The notes under the pieces: model-generated
Databases searched by the model: none
What the model was told of the DNA's origin: nothing
What the model saw: only the letters and a program-made list of their open reading frames with translations
NCBI RefSeq assembly: GCF_004354085.1
Contig: NZ_SMSE01000004.1
Coordinates: forward strand, 248,001 to 312,000
DNA length: 64,000 bases
Direction of reading: 5' to 3'
Source: Seongchinamella unica
GTDB lineage: Bacteria > Pseudomonadota > Gammaproteobacteria > Pseudomonadales > Halieaceae
Shown here: one piece after another, positions 1-8,916 of the stretch
Numbering within the stretch: the first letter of the stretch is position 1
How the letters are laid out: the number at the start of each line of letters is the position of its first letter
Translations under genes and position numbers: made by a program

Positions 1-1
1 C

Positions 2-1387
2 TTGTGTAAACGGGAGGCCGTGGAGTTTACCGTCAGCAACAGCCGACGCTGTGTCGAGTGGCTGGTCTCCCAGGGGGTTGATTTCGACCTGCGCGAGGAC
101 CAGTCGGAAAACCGCGAGTTTCACCTCACGATGGAAGGTGGCCACAGCCATCGGCGGATTATTCACTCCGCCGATCGCACCGGACGGGCCATCTCCGAGG
201 TACTGACCGAGAAGGCGCTGGCCGCCAACAACATCGAGGTATTCACCCACCGGGTCGCGGTTGACCTGATACACGACAACGGCCGCTGTCAGGGCGCCTA
301 CATACTCGACCAGAACAGCGAGCATGTCGACCTGTTCCAGGCACGCGCGGTGGTGCTCGCCACCGGCGGCGCCAGCAAGGCCTATCTTTACACCAGCAAC
401 CCGGACGGGGCCAGCGGCGACGGTATCGCCATGGCCTGGCGCGCCGGCTGCCGGGTGGCAAACCTTGAGTTCAACCAGTTCCACCCCACTTGTCTCTACC
501 ACCCCAAGGCCAAGTCGTTCCTGGTTACCGAAGCGGTTCGCGGTGAAGGGGGAAAACTGTTGCTGCCGGACGGCTCCCGTTTCATGGACCGTTTTGACCA
601 GCGGGGCGAACTCGCCCCCAGGGATGTGGTTGCCCGGGCCATAGACCACGAGATGAAGCGCCTGGGCGCCGACTGCCTTTACCTGGACATCTCCCACCAG
701 CCCCGGGAGTTTCTCGACAGCCATTTCCCGACGGTGATGCAACGCTGCCGGGAACTGGGTATGGACATGGCGGCGGAACCCATACCCGTGGTCCCGGCGG
801 CGCACTATACCTGCGGCGGGATTGTGGTCGATACGGCCGGGCGCACCGACCTGGCTGGCCTCTACGCGATTGGCGAGGCGTCCTGCACGGGCCTGCACGG
901 TGCCAACCGTATGGCCTCGAACTCGCTACTGGAGTGCATTGTGTATGCCGAGTCGGCGGCCGCAGATATTGCCAGCCAGCTATCCCGGCTTCCCCTGCCG
1001 TGTGCTGCCCATCCCTGGGACGAGAGCCAGGTCACCGACTCAGACGAGGATGTGGTCATCTCCCACAACTGGGACGAACTGCGCCGCTTCATGTGGGACT
1101 ACGTGGGGATTGTGCGCACCAACAAACGGCTGGAGCGGGCACTGCACCGGGTCAACCTGCTGCAGTCGGAGATCGCCGAATATTACGGTAACTACAAGGT
1201 CAGCAATGACCTGCTGGAGCTGCGCAACCTGGCTATGGTGGCGGAGCTGATGATTCGCTGCGCGATCGAGCGCAAGGAAAGTCGGGGCCTGCACTATACA
1301 CTGGACTATCCCGGGCAACTTGCCGAGGCCCGGGACACGGTGTTAACGCCCGCAAACACCGTGCTGCAGCCGCAGACGGACCCGTAA
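2..1387 (+). CDS. nadB: L-aspartate oxidase, 5' end cut by the window
   Basis: FAD enzyme that oxidises L-aspartate to iminoaspartate, the first step of de novo NAD synthesis in the cytoplasm. The visible 461 residues carry the family signatures: [10 protein letters not shown] about residue 46, the HPTCLY block, the [12 protein letters not shown] stretch about residue 205, the [10 protein letters not shown] motif, and the FAD-tail sequence [15 protein letters not shown] about residue 300. NadB is usually about 530 residues, so roughly 70 N-terminal residues with the GxGxxG dinucleotide fold lie upstream of base 1. The TTG at base 2 is only the first in-frame codon, not a start. Its tail overlaps the convergent ygfX tail by about 45 bases. 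Identification is firm. Confidence 0.95.
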   Translation: MCKREAVEFTVSNSRRCVEWLVSQGVDFDLREDQSENREFHLTMEGGHSHRRIIHSADRTGRAISEVLTEKALAANNIEVFTHRVAVDLIHDNGRCQGAYILDQNSEHVDLFQARAVVLATGGASKAYLYTSNPDGASGDGIAMAWRAGCRVANLEFNQFHPTCLYHPKAKSFLVTEAVRGEGGKLLLPDGSRFMDRFDQRGELAPRDVVARAIDHEMKRLGADCLYLDISHQPREFLDSHFPTVMQRCRELGMDMAAEPIPVVPAAHYTCGGIVVDTAGRTDLAGLYAIGEASCTGLHGANRMASNSLLECIVYAESAAADIASQLSRLPLPCAAHPWDESQVTDSDEDVVISHNWDELRRFMWDYVGIVRTNKRLERALHRVNLLQSEIAEYYGNYKVSNDLLELRNLAMVAELMIRCAIERKESRGLHYTLDYPGQLAEARDTVLTPANTVLQPQTDP

Positions 1388-1792
1388 GCGGCGCAGCTCA
1401 TTGCGGCTGGCGCTGTCACTGAACAGCAACAGAACGCCAGATTTCCCGGACGGGCAGTGCCATCGAACACAGGTCAACCAGGGCAGGCAATGGCCACGCC
1501 GGACCTCGATCGGGCATTCGCTGCCGGCCTGGCGCAGGGACCACTGGCCCAGATGCCACACCAGGATCGCACCCACCAGCGGCTGGCGACGGTGGAGGTA
1601 GCAGGAGACGGGTAACAGGGGGAGTAGAAGCCCGCAGAAGGGATAACCCCCGAAGGCCAGGTCGAGGGCGGCGAGGCCCAGCAACAGGTGGAAAAGCCAC
1701 TGGCAGTGGCGGTACCTTGGCGAATCAGCGATTGCCAGGTGCAGTGTGGGCGAAGTCGAGTATTTTACGGACAATAACGGCCAGCTCCTCAT
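1343..1792 (-). CDS. ygfX: YgfX/CptA-family membrane protein
   Basis: Small protein with two hydrophobic segments about residues 34-70, then a soluble C-terminal part ending in an arginine-rich stretch ([12 protein letters not shown]), as in the YgfX/CptA family. It directly follows and overlaps sdhE, the conserved arrangement in gammaproteobacteria. In Escherichia coli the partner pair was studied as a toxin-antitoxin-like module, although SdhE is now known as a flavinylation factor. The start is uncertain: the ATG at 1792 lies well inside sdhE with no clear ribosome site, and a TTG at 1774 sits about 10 bases after AGGAG. Sequence similarity is moderate, so much of the call rests on position. 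Confidence 0.7.
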   Translation of the reverse strand: MRSWPLLSVKYSTSPTLHLAIADSPRYRHCQWLFHLLLGLAALDLAFGGYPFCGLLLPLLPVSCYLHRRQPLVGAILVWHLGQWSLRQAGSECPIEVRRGHCLPWLTCVRWHCPSGKSGVLLLFSDSASRNELRRLRVRLRLQHGVCGR

Positions 1793-1991
1793 CAGCCGGC
1801 TGCTCGCGGCGCAAAAACCAGGCGAACAGGTCCTGGTCCTCGCACAGCATCAAGGACTGGAATCGCGCCCGGTCGGTCTCGTCCAGGTCGCGATAGCAGG
1901 CCTGCACGAAGGGTTCCAGCACCAGGTCCAGTTCGAGCATGCCGCGACGGGCAGCCCAGCGCATGCGATTGAGTTCTTCGTCCGGTACCAT
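1725..1991 (-). CDS. sdhE: FAD assembly factor SdhE
   Basis: An 88-residue cytoplasmic protein that helps attach FAD covalently to the flavoprotein subunits of succinate dehydrogenase and fumarate reductase. The diagnostic RRGMLELD motif is present at residues 15-22 (the RGxxE surface that contacts the flavoprotein), followed by the helical DLFAWFLRRE segment. Length is typical. It is divergent from ygfZ and followed by the overlapping ygfX, the usual gammaproteobacterial order. Firm call. Confidence 0.93.
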   Translation of the reverse strand: MVPDEELNRMRWAARRGMLELDLVLEPFVQACYRDLDETDRARFQSLMLCEDQDLFAWFLRREQPADEELAVIVRKILDFAHTAPGNR

Positions 1992-2123
1992 GCCAGTCTC
2001 TTAGTCAGGGATACATATCAGGGGTCGGCATTATACCGTCATATTCGCTCACCGGGGGATTGCTGACAGCGTCGGCTCCAGGCCCTATCATTGTCCACCC
2101 CCTCAGCCCCAAAGGAGTCTGTC

Positions 2124-3080
2124 TTGAGCGCCCTTTACGCCCCACTGCAATCGGAGGCCCTGCTGCATATCAGCGGTCCTGACACCCTGACCTTTCTCCA
2201 GGGGCAGACCACCTGCGATACCCGCAAGCTCAGTGCGTCCGGGGCTTTGCCCGGCGCCTACTGCAATATCCAGGGTCGCGTGGTTTGCGACTTTCTGCTG
2301 CTGCAACTGGAGGAAGAGCACTACGCCCTGCGCCTGAAAGCCGATACCCTGGAAAAAGCCGCGGCCACCTTCGGCAAGTACATTGTTTTTTCCAAGGCAG
2401 AGCTGGACAGCGACAACCACGACTGGGCGCTGTTCGGGTGTTGGGGCGAGTCGGTCGCGGATGCATTGCGCGCGCTGGACCTGACCCTGCCAGCTGAACG
2501 CTACCAGGCGACTTCAGGCGACGGCTGGATGGTAGTGCAAATGGACGACGCGGGGCAGCAGTTTGAAGTCTATATCAACCAACGTGAACATCCCGCACGC
2601 CAGGACGCGCTCGGCACTGCCCTGGCAGAGGGTTCCGAGGCACAGTGGCAGATACTGCAAATGCGCGCCGGTATCGGCCGGGTGGAAGGACCCAATGTCG
2701 AGGAATTGCTGCCGCAAATGCTCAACTACGACCTTACCGGCCACGTCAGTTTCAACAAGGGCTGCTACACCGGCCAGGAAATCGTCGCCCGACTGCACTA
2801 CCGCGGCAAGGCGAAGCGGCGCATGTACCTGGGCGAACTGGCCGTCGGGACGGGTATTCAGGCGGGTGCCTCCCTGTTCAATAAGGGTTCCGAGCAGAGC
2901 GTGGGCATCGTGGTCAACGCAGCCGAACAGGATGGTCGGGGCTTATGCCTGGTGTCTGCCACCGAAAAAGGGGTTGCACAGGGTCTGCGGCTAGCCTCCT
3001 CTGAAGGCTCAACCATCGACCTGCTGGCACTGCCCTACCCGGTTGACGCGGCTGATCCGGCAAAACCGCACACGGATTGA
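2124..3080 (+). CDS. ygfZ: Folate-binding Fe-S cluster repair protein YgfZ
   Basis: Tetrahydrofolate-dependent protein that helps maintain certain Fe-S enzymes; it resembles the aminomethyltransferase GcvT. The YgfZ signature is visible as NKGCYTGQEIVAR about two thirds along, with the reactive Cys in KGCYTGQE. The N-terminal ISGPDTLTFLQGQTTCD block is typical of GcvT/YgfZ. I chose the TTG at 2124 because AAAGGAG at 2111-2117 lies 6 bases upstream; an in-frame TTG at 2091 would add eleven residues of low-complexity sequence without a ribosome site. The protein is then 318 residues, normal for the family. It is divergent from sdhE, as in many relatives. Confidence 0.92.
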   Translation: MSALYAPLQSEALLHISGPDTLTFLQGQTTCDTRKLSASGALPGAYCNIQGRVVCDFLLLQLEEEHYALRLKADTLEKAAATFGKYIVFSKAELDSDNHDWALFGCWGESVADALRALDLTLPAERYQATSGDGWMVVQMDDAGQQFEVYINQREHPARQDALGTALAEGSEAQWQILQMRAGIGRVEGPNVEELLPQMLNYDLTGHVSFNKGCYTGQEIVARLHYRGKAKRRMYLGELAVGTGIQAGASLFNKGSEQSVGIVVNAAEQDGRGLCLVSATEKGVAQGLRLASSEGSTIDLLALPYPVDAADPAKPHTD

Positions 3081-3176
3081 CCGCCTGCCAAAGGGAAGCC
3101 CGGGGCCCAGGGACTGCCGAACTATTGGGGCAATGCCGATGGGGGTCAGCGCCAGGCCTCGCGCGGCCGCTGGCGA

Positions 3177-4946
3177 CTAGAGGTTGGCCTCCACCGCGTC
3201 AAGGAAGCCGTACATATCGACGATCCGCTCCGACTCCGGATCGGTGGTCTTGCCCTTGAGGTCACCGGTGATAATCCCCTGGTCGACGGTTGCGATCAGC
3301 GCCCGCTTGAGGCGGCTGGCGTAGTCACCCAGCGCTTCGTTGTCCTCCCGCCGGGCGACTTCCTCCAGCGCATTGGCGACCGCGAATATCAGCGCCGATG
3401 AATTGAAGTTCGCCTCCTTGCCGTCGGTGTCCAGGTAGCGCAGGTACAGATCGTGAGCGGTACCGTGCGGCGCCTCGTACAGCATGGTGCCGTCCTTGCT
3501 TTCAATCACTGAACTGGCGGTTGCCAGGCTTCCGCCGAGAGCGGCTGAGATGTCGGAAAAGATGTCCCCATCCAGGTTCTGCGCCGGGTACAGACCCCAG
3601 CGCGGCGGGTCACTGATCATTTTCGACAGCTGGCGGGAGGGACGCATGATCATAAAGGATGGCGGCGGCGTATCCAGGGCAGCCAGTTCCTTGCGGATCT
3701 CCAGGATAATCGAGCTGTAGACCTCGTCGTAAGGCACAAACTCGCGCTTCAGGCCAAAGTAAACTTCCTTTTTGTTGAGCGAGGCATCACGGAAAACCTG
3801 CTTGACCCAATCCTTGATGGCTTCCCGGTCATTGGACATGAACAGGATCGGATCGTTGGTCTTGACTTCCCGCGCGTGTTTTTCCTCACCATCCATGATG
3901 ACCTTGATGATGCCGTCTTCAGGTGCCGGGGCGTTGTAACTGCCGTACTGGTCACCGCCACCGGCACTCATCCGGGAGATGGAGACGTGGGCCTTGCGTT
4001 CCGGCAGTCCGTAACGCTTGAGCTGCTGAACCAGTTTGAACAGCTTGTTGCCACTGACGTTGTCCGGCACCCCCCACAGGGCCCGCTCCGGCGGGTTGGA
4101 GACGATACGCGCCGCCTGGGCATCAATCAGCTCGTAATGGTAGCTGAGGCCAGCAGCCGCCACCTTGTCCTTGTAGTCCCGCTCGTAGATTTCCTCGATG
4201 GCCGCCCGCATTACGCCATCGTAACCCGCCACCACCGTGTCCTTGAGCCCGAGGTAGATGTCGCGCTTTTCATCCAGCGCGCGCTGGAAGAAGCGGTGGG
4301 CCCAGGCCTTGACCTCCTCCAGGCAATTGGTCGCCAACATCCAGGGATCGCCCTTCTTCAGGGTGCGGCGGTGCAGCTCCACCGGGTCGCCGCTGCTACC
4401 GACAAACATGACTTTGGCCACACCGGTGGCATCGGACAGCTCGCTGTAACTGAAATCCAGGCCGCCGCTGTCCATGGTGTCCACCTCGATATCACGGTCC
4501 ACCCAGTCGGGGCGCACGCTCTTGAGATTGTGGAACTCGATGTCCTCGCGGGTGATATTGCCGCCTATACCCTTGCGAATAGCACCATTGGGTGACTTGG
4601 TGGCGAGCTTATCCAGCTCCGCCTCCACGATCCCCGGATGCTTCGCCAGCAGCTCGTCCAGTTGGGATCGGTTGACGGTCATACCGGCGTTCTTGATGCC
4701 GATACCGTGTTCCTTGAGAGCCTCGATCGCCTCCAGCACCACCTGGCCATTACTGGTCAGCCGTTTCTCCGCCGACAGGTCCACCTCGACCAGGTCCACC
4801 TCCAGCCGCGAGGTCACAAATTGCTCGAGTATGCGCTCAAACGCAATCTGCGCCATTTCATCGCCGTGCAGGATGACCAGCGGCTTGCCGACTCGTATCT
4901 TCTCACCCACTCCAGAACTCCCCATCGTCCAAAAAAGCGCGACCAT
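3177..4946 (-). CDS. NADP-type isocitrate dehydrogenase with internal duplication
   Basis: Member of the isocitrate/isopropylmalate dehydrogenase family, probably decarboxylating isocitrate to 2-oxoglutarate. It resembles the eukaryotic/homodimeric NADP type: GIKNAGMTVN about residue 82, the substrate loop KSPNGAIRKGIGG at 117-129, a YDG motif at 242-244, LID at 273-275, DGDIFSD at 459-465 and the cofactor loop EAPHGTA at 491-497. At 589 residues it is about 170 longer than usual. Residues about 175-297 and 344-462 look like two diverged copies of one segment: DPWMLATN versus DPILFMSN, IYLGLKDTVVAGYDGV versus VYFGLKREFVPYDEV, SNPPERALWG versus SDPPRWGLYP. The first copy keeps the LID metal aspartate, the second the DGD pair. 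A GTG at 4910, 7 bases after GGGGAG, is an alternative start. Confidence 0.8.
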   Translation of the reverse strand: MVALFWTMGSSGVGEKIRVGKPLVILHGDEMAQIAFERILEQFVTSRLEVDLVEVDLSAEKRLTSNGQVVLEAIEALKEHGIGIKNAGMTVNRSQLDELLAKHPGIVEAELDKLATKSPNGAIRKGIGGNITREDIEFHNLKSVRPDWVDRDIEVDTMDSGGLDFSYSELSDATGVAKVMFVGSSGDPVELHRRTLKKGDPWMLATNCLEEVKAWAHRFFQRALDEKRDIYLGLKDTVVAGYDGVMRAAIEEIYERDYKDKVAAAGLSYHYELIDAQAARIVSNPPERALWGVPDNVSGNKLFKLVQQLKRYGLPERKAHVSISRMSAGGGDQYGSYNAPAPEDGIIKVIMDGEEKHAREVKTNDPILFMSNDREAIKDWVKQVFRDASLNKKEVYFGLKREFVPYDEVYSSIILEIRKELAALDTPPPSFMIMRPSRQLSKMISDPPRWGLYPAQNLDGDIFSDISAALGGSLATASSVIESKDGTMLYEAPHGTAHDLYLRYLDTDGKEANFNSSALIFAVANALEEVARREDNEALGDYASRLKRALIATVDQGIITGDLKGKTTDPESERIVDMYGFLDAVEANL

Positions 4947-5028
4947 AAACCCAAACAGCGAAATCTCCTAGTCGATTTTAGTCGAACCACGGCTACACGC
5001 CATCCTGGGAGGCTGCGATAATGGCCGG

Positions 5029-6258
5029 ATGAAATCCTTCCTCCCCCTGATTCGCGAAGAATGGCGCCTGTTGCTGTTCGGCTTTGTGATGACTTTTGGC
5101 TCCAGCCTGGGCCAGACCTACTTCATCGGCCTGTTCAGTGGCGAGATCCGCGCCGACCTGGATCTCAGCCACGGCGACTTTGGCGGCCTCTACTCCGCCG
5201 CCACCCTGGCCAGCGCGGCAATGCTGCTGTGGACCGGTTCCCTGATCGATCGCATGCCTCTGCGCCATTTCGCCTACCTGGTCACCGGGGGGCTGGCGCT
5301 GGGCTGTGTGCTGGCGGCTGTCAGCAAGGGGCCGCTAACACTCTTTTGCGCCCTGCTGGCCCTGCGCCACATGGGACAGGGGCTGATGAGCATGGCCGGC
5401 GGCACGACCATGGTACGCTACCTGGATCACCAGAAAGGCAAGGCCAATGCCCTCGGCGGGATGGGTTACTCCGTGTCCGAGGCATTGCTGCCATCACTGG
5501 TAATCGCCTCCATTGCCCTGCTGGGCTGGCGCCAGTCCTGGTTGCTGTGGGGGGCCAGTCTGGCCGTGCTGCTGCCGCTGTTGACCCACTGGCTGCTCGC
5601 CAATCACGAGTTGCGCCACCAGCACTACCTCGAAGGCCTGACTCGGCAGGCCGGTGAACGGACAGCCAGCGCCCGCAAACAATGGACCCGCGCCGAAGTG
5701 CTGCGGGATCCCTACTTCTACCTGTTCCTGCCGGTGTTGCTGGCCCAGCCCCTGCTGTTTACCGGTTTCATGTTTCACCAGGTACAACTGGTGGAGGAAA
5801 AAGGCTGGTCCCTGGCGGCCTGGGGCGGCCTGTTTCTGTTCTACGCGCTGGTGAACACGGCTTGCAAACTACTCGCCGGGTTGCTGGTAGATCGTTTTGG
5901 CGCCATCCGGCTGGCCCCCCTGGTCTGCCTGCCCATGGGGGCCGGCCTGCTGGTTCTGGCGGCGGGTGACGGCTTTTACATCGCGGTCATCTACATGGGC
6001 TTGCTGGCGGTTTCGGTGGGCATTTATTCGACCCTGTCCTCGCCCTTCTTCTCGGAGATGTACGGCACCCTGCACCTGGGCGCCATCAAGTCGCTGACCA
6101 CGGCGGCCATGGTGTTTGCCACCGCCATAGCACCGGTGCTTATGGGCTGGCTGATCGATGCGGGAATCAGCATGGGCGCAATGGCCCTGGGCGGCACTGC
6201 CTATACGCTTATCGCCAGCGGCCTGGCCTTTCTCGCCAGGGCACGCTGCGGTCGCTGA
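5029..6258 (+). CDS. MFS transporter
   Basis: A 409-residue inner-membrane protein with about twelve hydrophobic segments. It has major facilitator features, including an RMPLRH-type basic loop after the second segment (TGSLIDRMPLRH about residue 65-76) and the related LLVDRFGAIR loop about residue 285 in the second half. The substrate is not evident; the closest general look is of oxalate/formate-antiporter-like or unknown MFS carriers. The ATG at 5029 is 15 bases from the nearest good ribosome site (GGGAGG, 5008-5013). That site serves a three-codon mini-ORF at 5021 whose stop overlaps this start. The gene is divergent from the isocitrate dehydrogenase gene. Confidence 0.85.
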   Translation: MKSFLPLIREEWRLLLFGFVMTFGSSLGQTYFIGLFSGEIRADLDLSHGDFGGLYSAATLASAAMLLWTGSLIDRMPLRHFAYLVTGGLALGCVLAAVSKGPLTLFCALLALRHMGQGLMSMAGGTTMVRYLDHQKGKANALGGMGYSVSEALLPSLVIASIALLGWRQSWLLWGASLAVLLPLLTHWLLANHELRHQHYLEGLTRQAGERTASARKQWTRAEVLRDPYFYLFLPVLLAQPLLFTGFMFHQVQLVEEKGWSLAAWGGLFLFYALVNTACKLLAGLLVDRFGAIRLAPLVCLPMGAGLLVLAAGDGFYIAVIYMGLLAVSVGIYSTLSSPFFSEMYGTLHLGAIKSLTTAAMVFATAIAPVLMGWLIDAGISMGAMALGGTAYTLIASGLAFLARARCGR

Positions 6259-6259
6259 T

Positions 6260-6814
6260 TCAGGGAGCCAGTTCCAGGAACCGGCTCCATTTGTCGCGGA
6301 ATCGAATCACCGGCGCCGGTGTCGCACTGCCACTGCCGGCATCCTCCAGGCCCGGATAGTTGGCCACAATACGCTGCAGGGCCGGCGCCTGGTCCTGGTC
6401 ACAATCGACCAGCAGGACGTGCCTTCCCGCTGCCAGGTCATTGTGGAAACGCCGGAAATCGGCGTGCTCCTCGCCAATACCGATCAGCCCCCCCTCCCAG
6501 GTGCAAAAGCCCAGTATCACGACGGCCAGGAAAACCGGCGGCATCCAGCCCAGACTGGCAGCGAGTCCAGTCGCCCAGGCCAGCAGCAATACCGCGGCAG
6601 CCAGTCCCAGGCCGATAGCCGCGCCCCGTTCGGTGCCGCGGACCACATCCTTTTGCAGTACCGCCTCCACCGGATTGAGCCGCAGCCGCTCGAGCGCTGC
6701 CTCGTCCTCGCTCAACACGTGGAACTGCGGCGGGGTCAGGCCGGCGGCAAGAAGGTCCCGCTGGACGTGCTTGAGTTCATCGAGATGGTCGTTGATAAAA
6801 TAGTGACGTTTCAT
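6260..6814 (-). CDS. Small two-segment membrane protein, possible stress-protein-like N-terminus
   Basis: A 184-residue protein. Residues 1-60 (KRHYFINDHLDELKHVQRDL) look like a small alpha/beta domain as in general-stress 17M-like or DUF1269-like proteins that sense or modulate permeability. A hydrophobic pair at about 72-112 follows, then a C-terminal soluble part with a second HVLLVDCDQDQ strand-helix unit. The start at 6814 is set by GGGAGGC seven bases upstream; an in-frame upstream ATG at 6835 lacks a ribosome site. The function is not known and the family assignment is tentative. It is convergent with the MFS gene with one base between the stops. Confidence 0.6.
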   Translation of the reverse strand: MKRHYFINDHLDELKHVQRDLLAAGLTPPQFHVLSEDEAALERLRLNPVEAVLQKDVVRGTERGAAIGLGLAAAVLLLAWATGLAASLGWMPPVFLAVVILGFCTWEGGLIGIGEEHADFRRFHNDLAAGRHVLLVDCDQDQAPALQRIVANYPGLEDAGSGSATPAPVIRFRDKWSRFLELAP

Positions 6815-6970
6815 AACACTGCCTCCCGGAAGCATAGCTGGGCGGCCAGACGGGTGACCCGCCGATCAGCTGCCAGCAGAGGAGCCAGTCATACCGGGTG
6901 CGCTACAGGCACGACTGGCCCGGTACCACACTGAGTATAGCAGCGGCGGGAATGTCCGCCAGCGGGGCAC

Positions 6971-7669
6971 CTAGCGCGGTACCCAGCGGTAACCGCGACC
7001 CCGTTCGGTGCGAATACACTGGAAGTCGGGGTCCAGGCGGGAAAACGTCCCCCGGATCGCCTTGACGTGGGCAGCGATGGTATTGGACTCCACCACGATA
7101 CTGGCCGCCTTCATCAGTTCACGGTGGCTGCGGACCTCACCGGGGTGCCGGTACAGCTCCCGCAAAATCCAGAAATGGGTTAATGGCAGGTCGACCCGCT
7201 CTCCCTTCCAGAAGACGGTAGAGTAAGTGTCGTCCAGCAGGAGGCCATCATCGGCAGGGCTGGCCGGCCCCTCGCCGGCACCGGCATGGCGAACCGTCTC
7301 AAGGCGCCTGATCAGAGTTTCTATCCTGATCACGATGTACTCCAGTGATGCGTCCTTGCTGATGTAATCATCAGCACCCAGCCGCAAACCCGATATCCGA
7401 TCGATTTCGCCGTGGCGGTTGGTCAGGAATATGATGGGCACCTCGCTGGATATCCGTCGCAGTTCAGTGCAAACCTGGTAGCCGGCATCGCGGTCACCCT
7501 CGTGGGCCACGTCCAGCAGTGCAAGGTCGGGGAGCGCCCGGCGGAAGCCGGCAATCGCTTCGTCCTTGTTGGCATAAGCCACCACCTCGAAACCCTCCCG
7601 GCGCAGCTGTCCGGCATAGGATTCGCGAGTCTGGTCCTCATCCTCGACGTAGGCAATGGTTCGCTTCAC
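6971..7669 (-). CDS. OmpR-family response regulator, orphan
   Basis: A 232-residue regulator: receiver domain 1-120 with acidic pocket EDED at 9-12, phosphoacceptor Asp53 (ALLDVAH) and the conserved Lys in DYISKD, then a winged-helix DNA-binding domain ending in RTERGRGYRWVPR. The GTG start at 7669 has a very strong ribosome site (GGGGGAGA). No histidine kinase lies beside it. The receiver, with ISGLRLGADDYISKD and a long insert after the phospho-Asp (HEGDRDAGYQV), reminds me of the regulators that accompany the proteobacterial dedicated sortase systems (PdsR type). No sortase gene is visible here, so that similarity is suggestive only. Confidence 0.85.
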   Translation of the reverse strand: MKRTIAYVEDEDQTRESYAGQLRREGFEVVAYANKDEAIAGFRRALPDLALLDVAHEGDRDAGYQVCTELRRISSEVPIIFLTNRHGEIDRISGLRLGADDYISKDASLEYIVIRIETLIRRLETVRHAGAGEGPASPADDGLLLDDTYSTVFWKGERVDLPLTHFWILRELYRHPGEVRSHRELMKAASIVVESNTIAAHVKAIRGTFSRLDPDFQCIRTERGRGYRWVPR

Positions 7670-7875
7670 AGGTCTCCCCCGGACGGATTGCTTCCCCTCC
7701 CCTGTTTGATGGTATTACAGACCGCGGCCACATCCTACTGGCTGGCGGCCTTGATATTCATACTTTTTCATAAAAGCCCACACCTTCTCATGGCCGGATC
7801 GCTAGACTCTGTTTTCAAGGTCCGGGGCAGAGCGTCCCGACCTTGCAGGGACAACGACTCACAGGGATTACGACA

Positions 7876-8205
7876 ATGACAAACGGCAAGACTTTCGCAC
7901 TGACTACCAGCCTCATGGTGCTCACACTGGGCAGTTCCCCGGGCTTTGCAGCGGACCGTAACCAGGGCTATATCGACGCCTGCCGCGGGGAGATACAACA
8001 GTACTATGGCGAAGACAAGGTGCTGTCGGTTGTTAACAAGCGCCGGGTCGCCGAAGGCACGCGGGTGACTCTGGCCGCACGCTCCGACCACGACAACGCG
8101 CAGTTCATCAACTGCTGGATTCCCAACGACGTTCGGGCAGACGACCTGGACCTGGGCAGCGACAAGGTAGCTACAAGCATCACACCGGTACCCGTTATTC
8201 GCTAG
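7876..8205 (+). CDS. Small secreted protein of unknown function
   Basis: A 109-residue protein with an N-terminal signal peptide (hydrophobic TTSLMVLTLGSSPG, predicted cut after GFAA about residue 27). The mature part of about 80 residues has two cysteines (in DACRGE and FINCWIP) that could form a disulphide. The ATG at 7876 places the signal peptide correctly. The gene is divergent from the orphan response regulator, so the 206-base gap between them may hold a promoter controlled by it. I do not recognise the family; the spacing of YYGEDK...VNKRRV...LAARSDHDN...CW suggests a small periplasmic beta domain. Confidence 0.65.
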   Translation: MTNGKTFALTTSLMVLTLGSSPGFAADRNQGYIDACRGEIQQYYGEDKVLSVVNKRRVAEGTRVTLAARSDHDNAQFINCWIPNDVRADDLDLGSDKVATSITPVPVIR

Positions 8206-8340
8206 CCGGTTCCACTCCCGGGTATGCTCATGGCTGATATGGGCCTGCCCCGGGGGCGCTGCACGCTGCCTTGAATCGACAGTGCCCGTGACGCCCGCTG
8301 TGTAATACAATCGTCACCTTCGCACCGGGTCGGGTCTGTC

Positions 8341-8916
8341 ATGAGTGTCCAGAAAACCTATATCGACGCCAACCAGCTGTTGCTGGATTCCTACGAGCTG
8401 GGGCTGATGGTCCTGGAAAGCGGCTTCAAGCCGGACTACATTGTCGGCGTCTGGCGCGGCGGCGCCCCGGTGGGCATCGCCATCCAGGAACTGCTCAAGT
8501 ACGGCGGCCTGCACACCGACCATATTGCCATTCGCACGTCCCACTACACCGGCATTGAGCAAACCAGCGATTCCGTTATCGTGCACGGCCTGCACTACCT
8601 GATCGAGCACGTGAATGCGGAAGACAAGGTGCTGATCGTCGATGATGTGTTTGACTCGGGGCGCAGTATCCACCAGGTCATCCTGGACCTGGAAAAAAAA
8701 TGCCGACGCAATACCCCGGTGTTCAAAATTGCCACACCCTACTTCAAGCCTGCCAACAACAAGACCCCTCTGGTGCCGGATTTCTACCTGCACGAGTCAG
8801 ACCAGTGGCTGGTGTTCCCCCACGAGCTGGAAGGCCTGTCGGCAGTCGAGGTGCTGGAGGAAAAACCCGGCCTTGGCAAACTTCGCCAGCGACTGGCACG
8901 GTTACACCCGGGCTGA
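8341..8916 (+). CDS. Hypoxanthine-type phosphoribosyltransferase
   Basis: Purine or related phosphoribosyltransferase that joins a base to PRPP in salvage. The PRPP-binding loop [13 protein letters not shown] is at about residues 98-110, and the WRGGAPVG loop is near residue 39. Length (191) fits the class I fold. The C-terminal hood [20 protein letters not shown] is typical of the branch annotated as hypoxanthine/xanthine phosphoribosyltransferases in gammaproteobacteria, though base specificity cannot be read from the sequence. Its last 15 bases overlap the convergent end of ung. Confidence 0.85.
   Translation: MSVQKTYIDANQLLLDSYELGLMVLESGFKPDYIVGVWRGGAPVGIAIQELLKYGGLHTDHIAIRTSHYTGIEQTSDSVIVHGLHYLIEHVNAEDKVLIVDDVFDSGRSIHQVILDLEKKCRRNTPVFKIATPYFKPANNKTPLVPDFYLHESDQWLVFPHELEGLSAVEVLEEKPGLGKLRQRLARLHPG

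Noticed and set aside
1343-1991. A toxin-antitoxin pair formed by ygfX and sdhE.
   Set aside because: SdhE is established as a flavinylation factor, and the gene order is the ordinary housekeeping one; toxin action of YgfX is not something the sequence shows.
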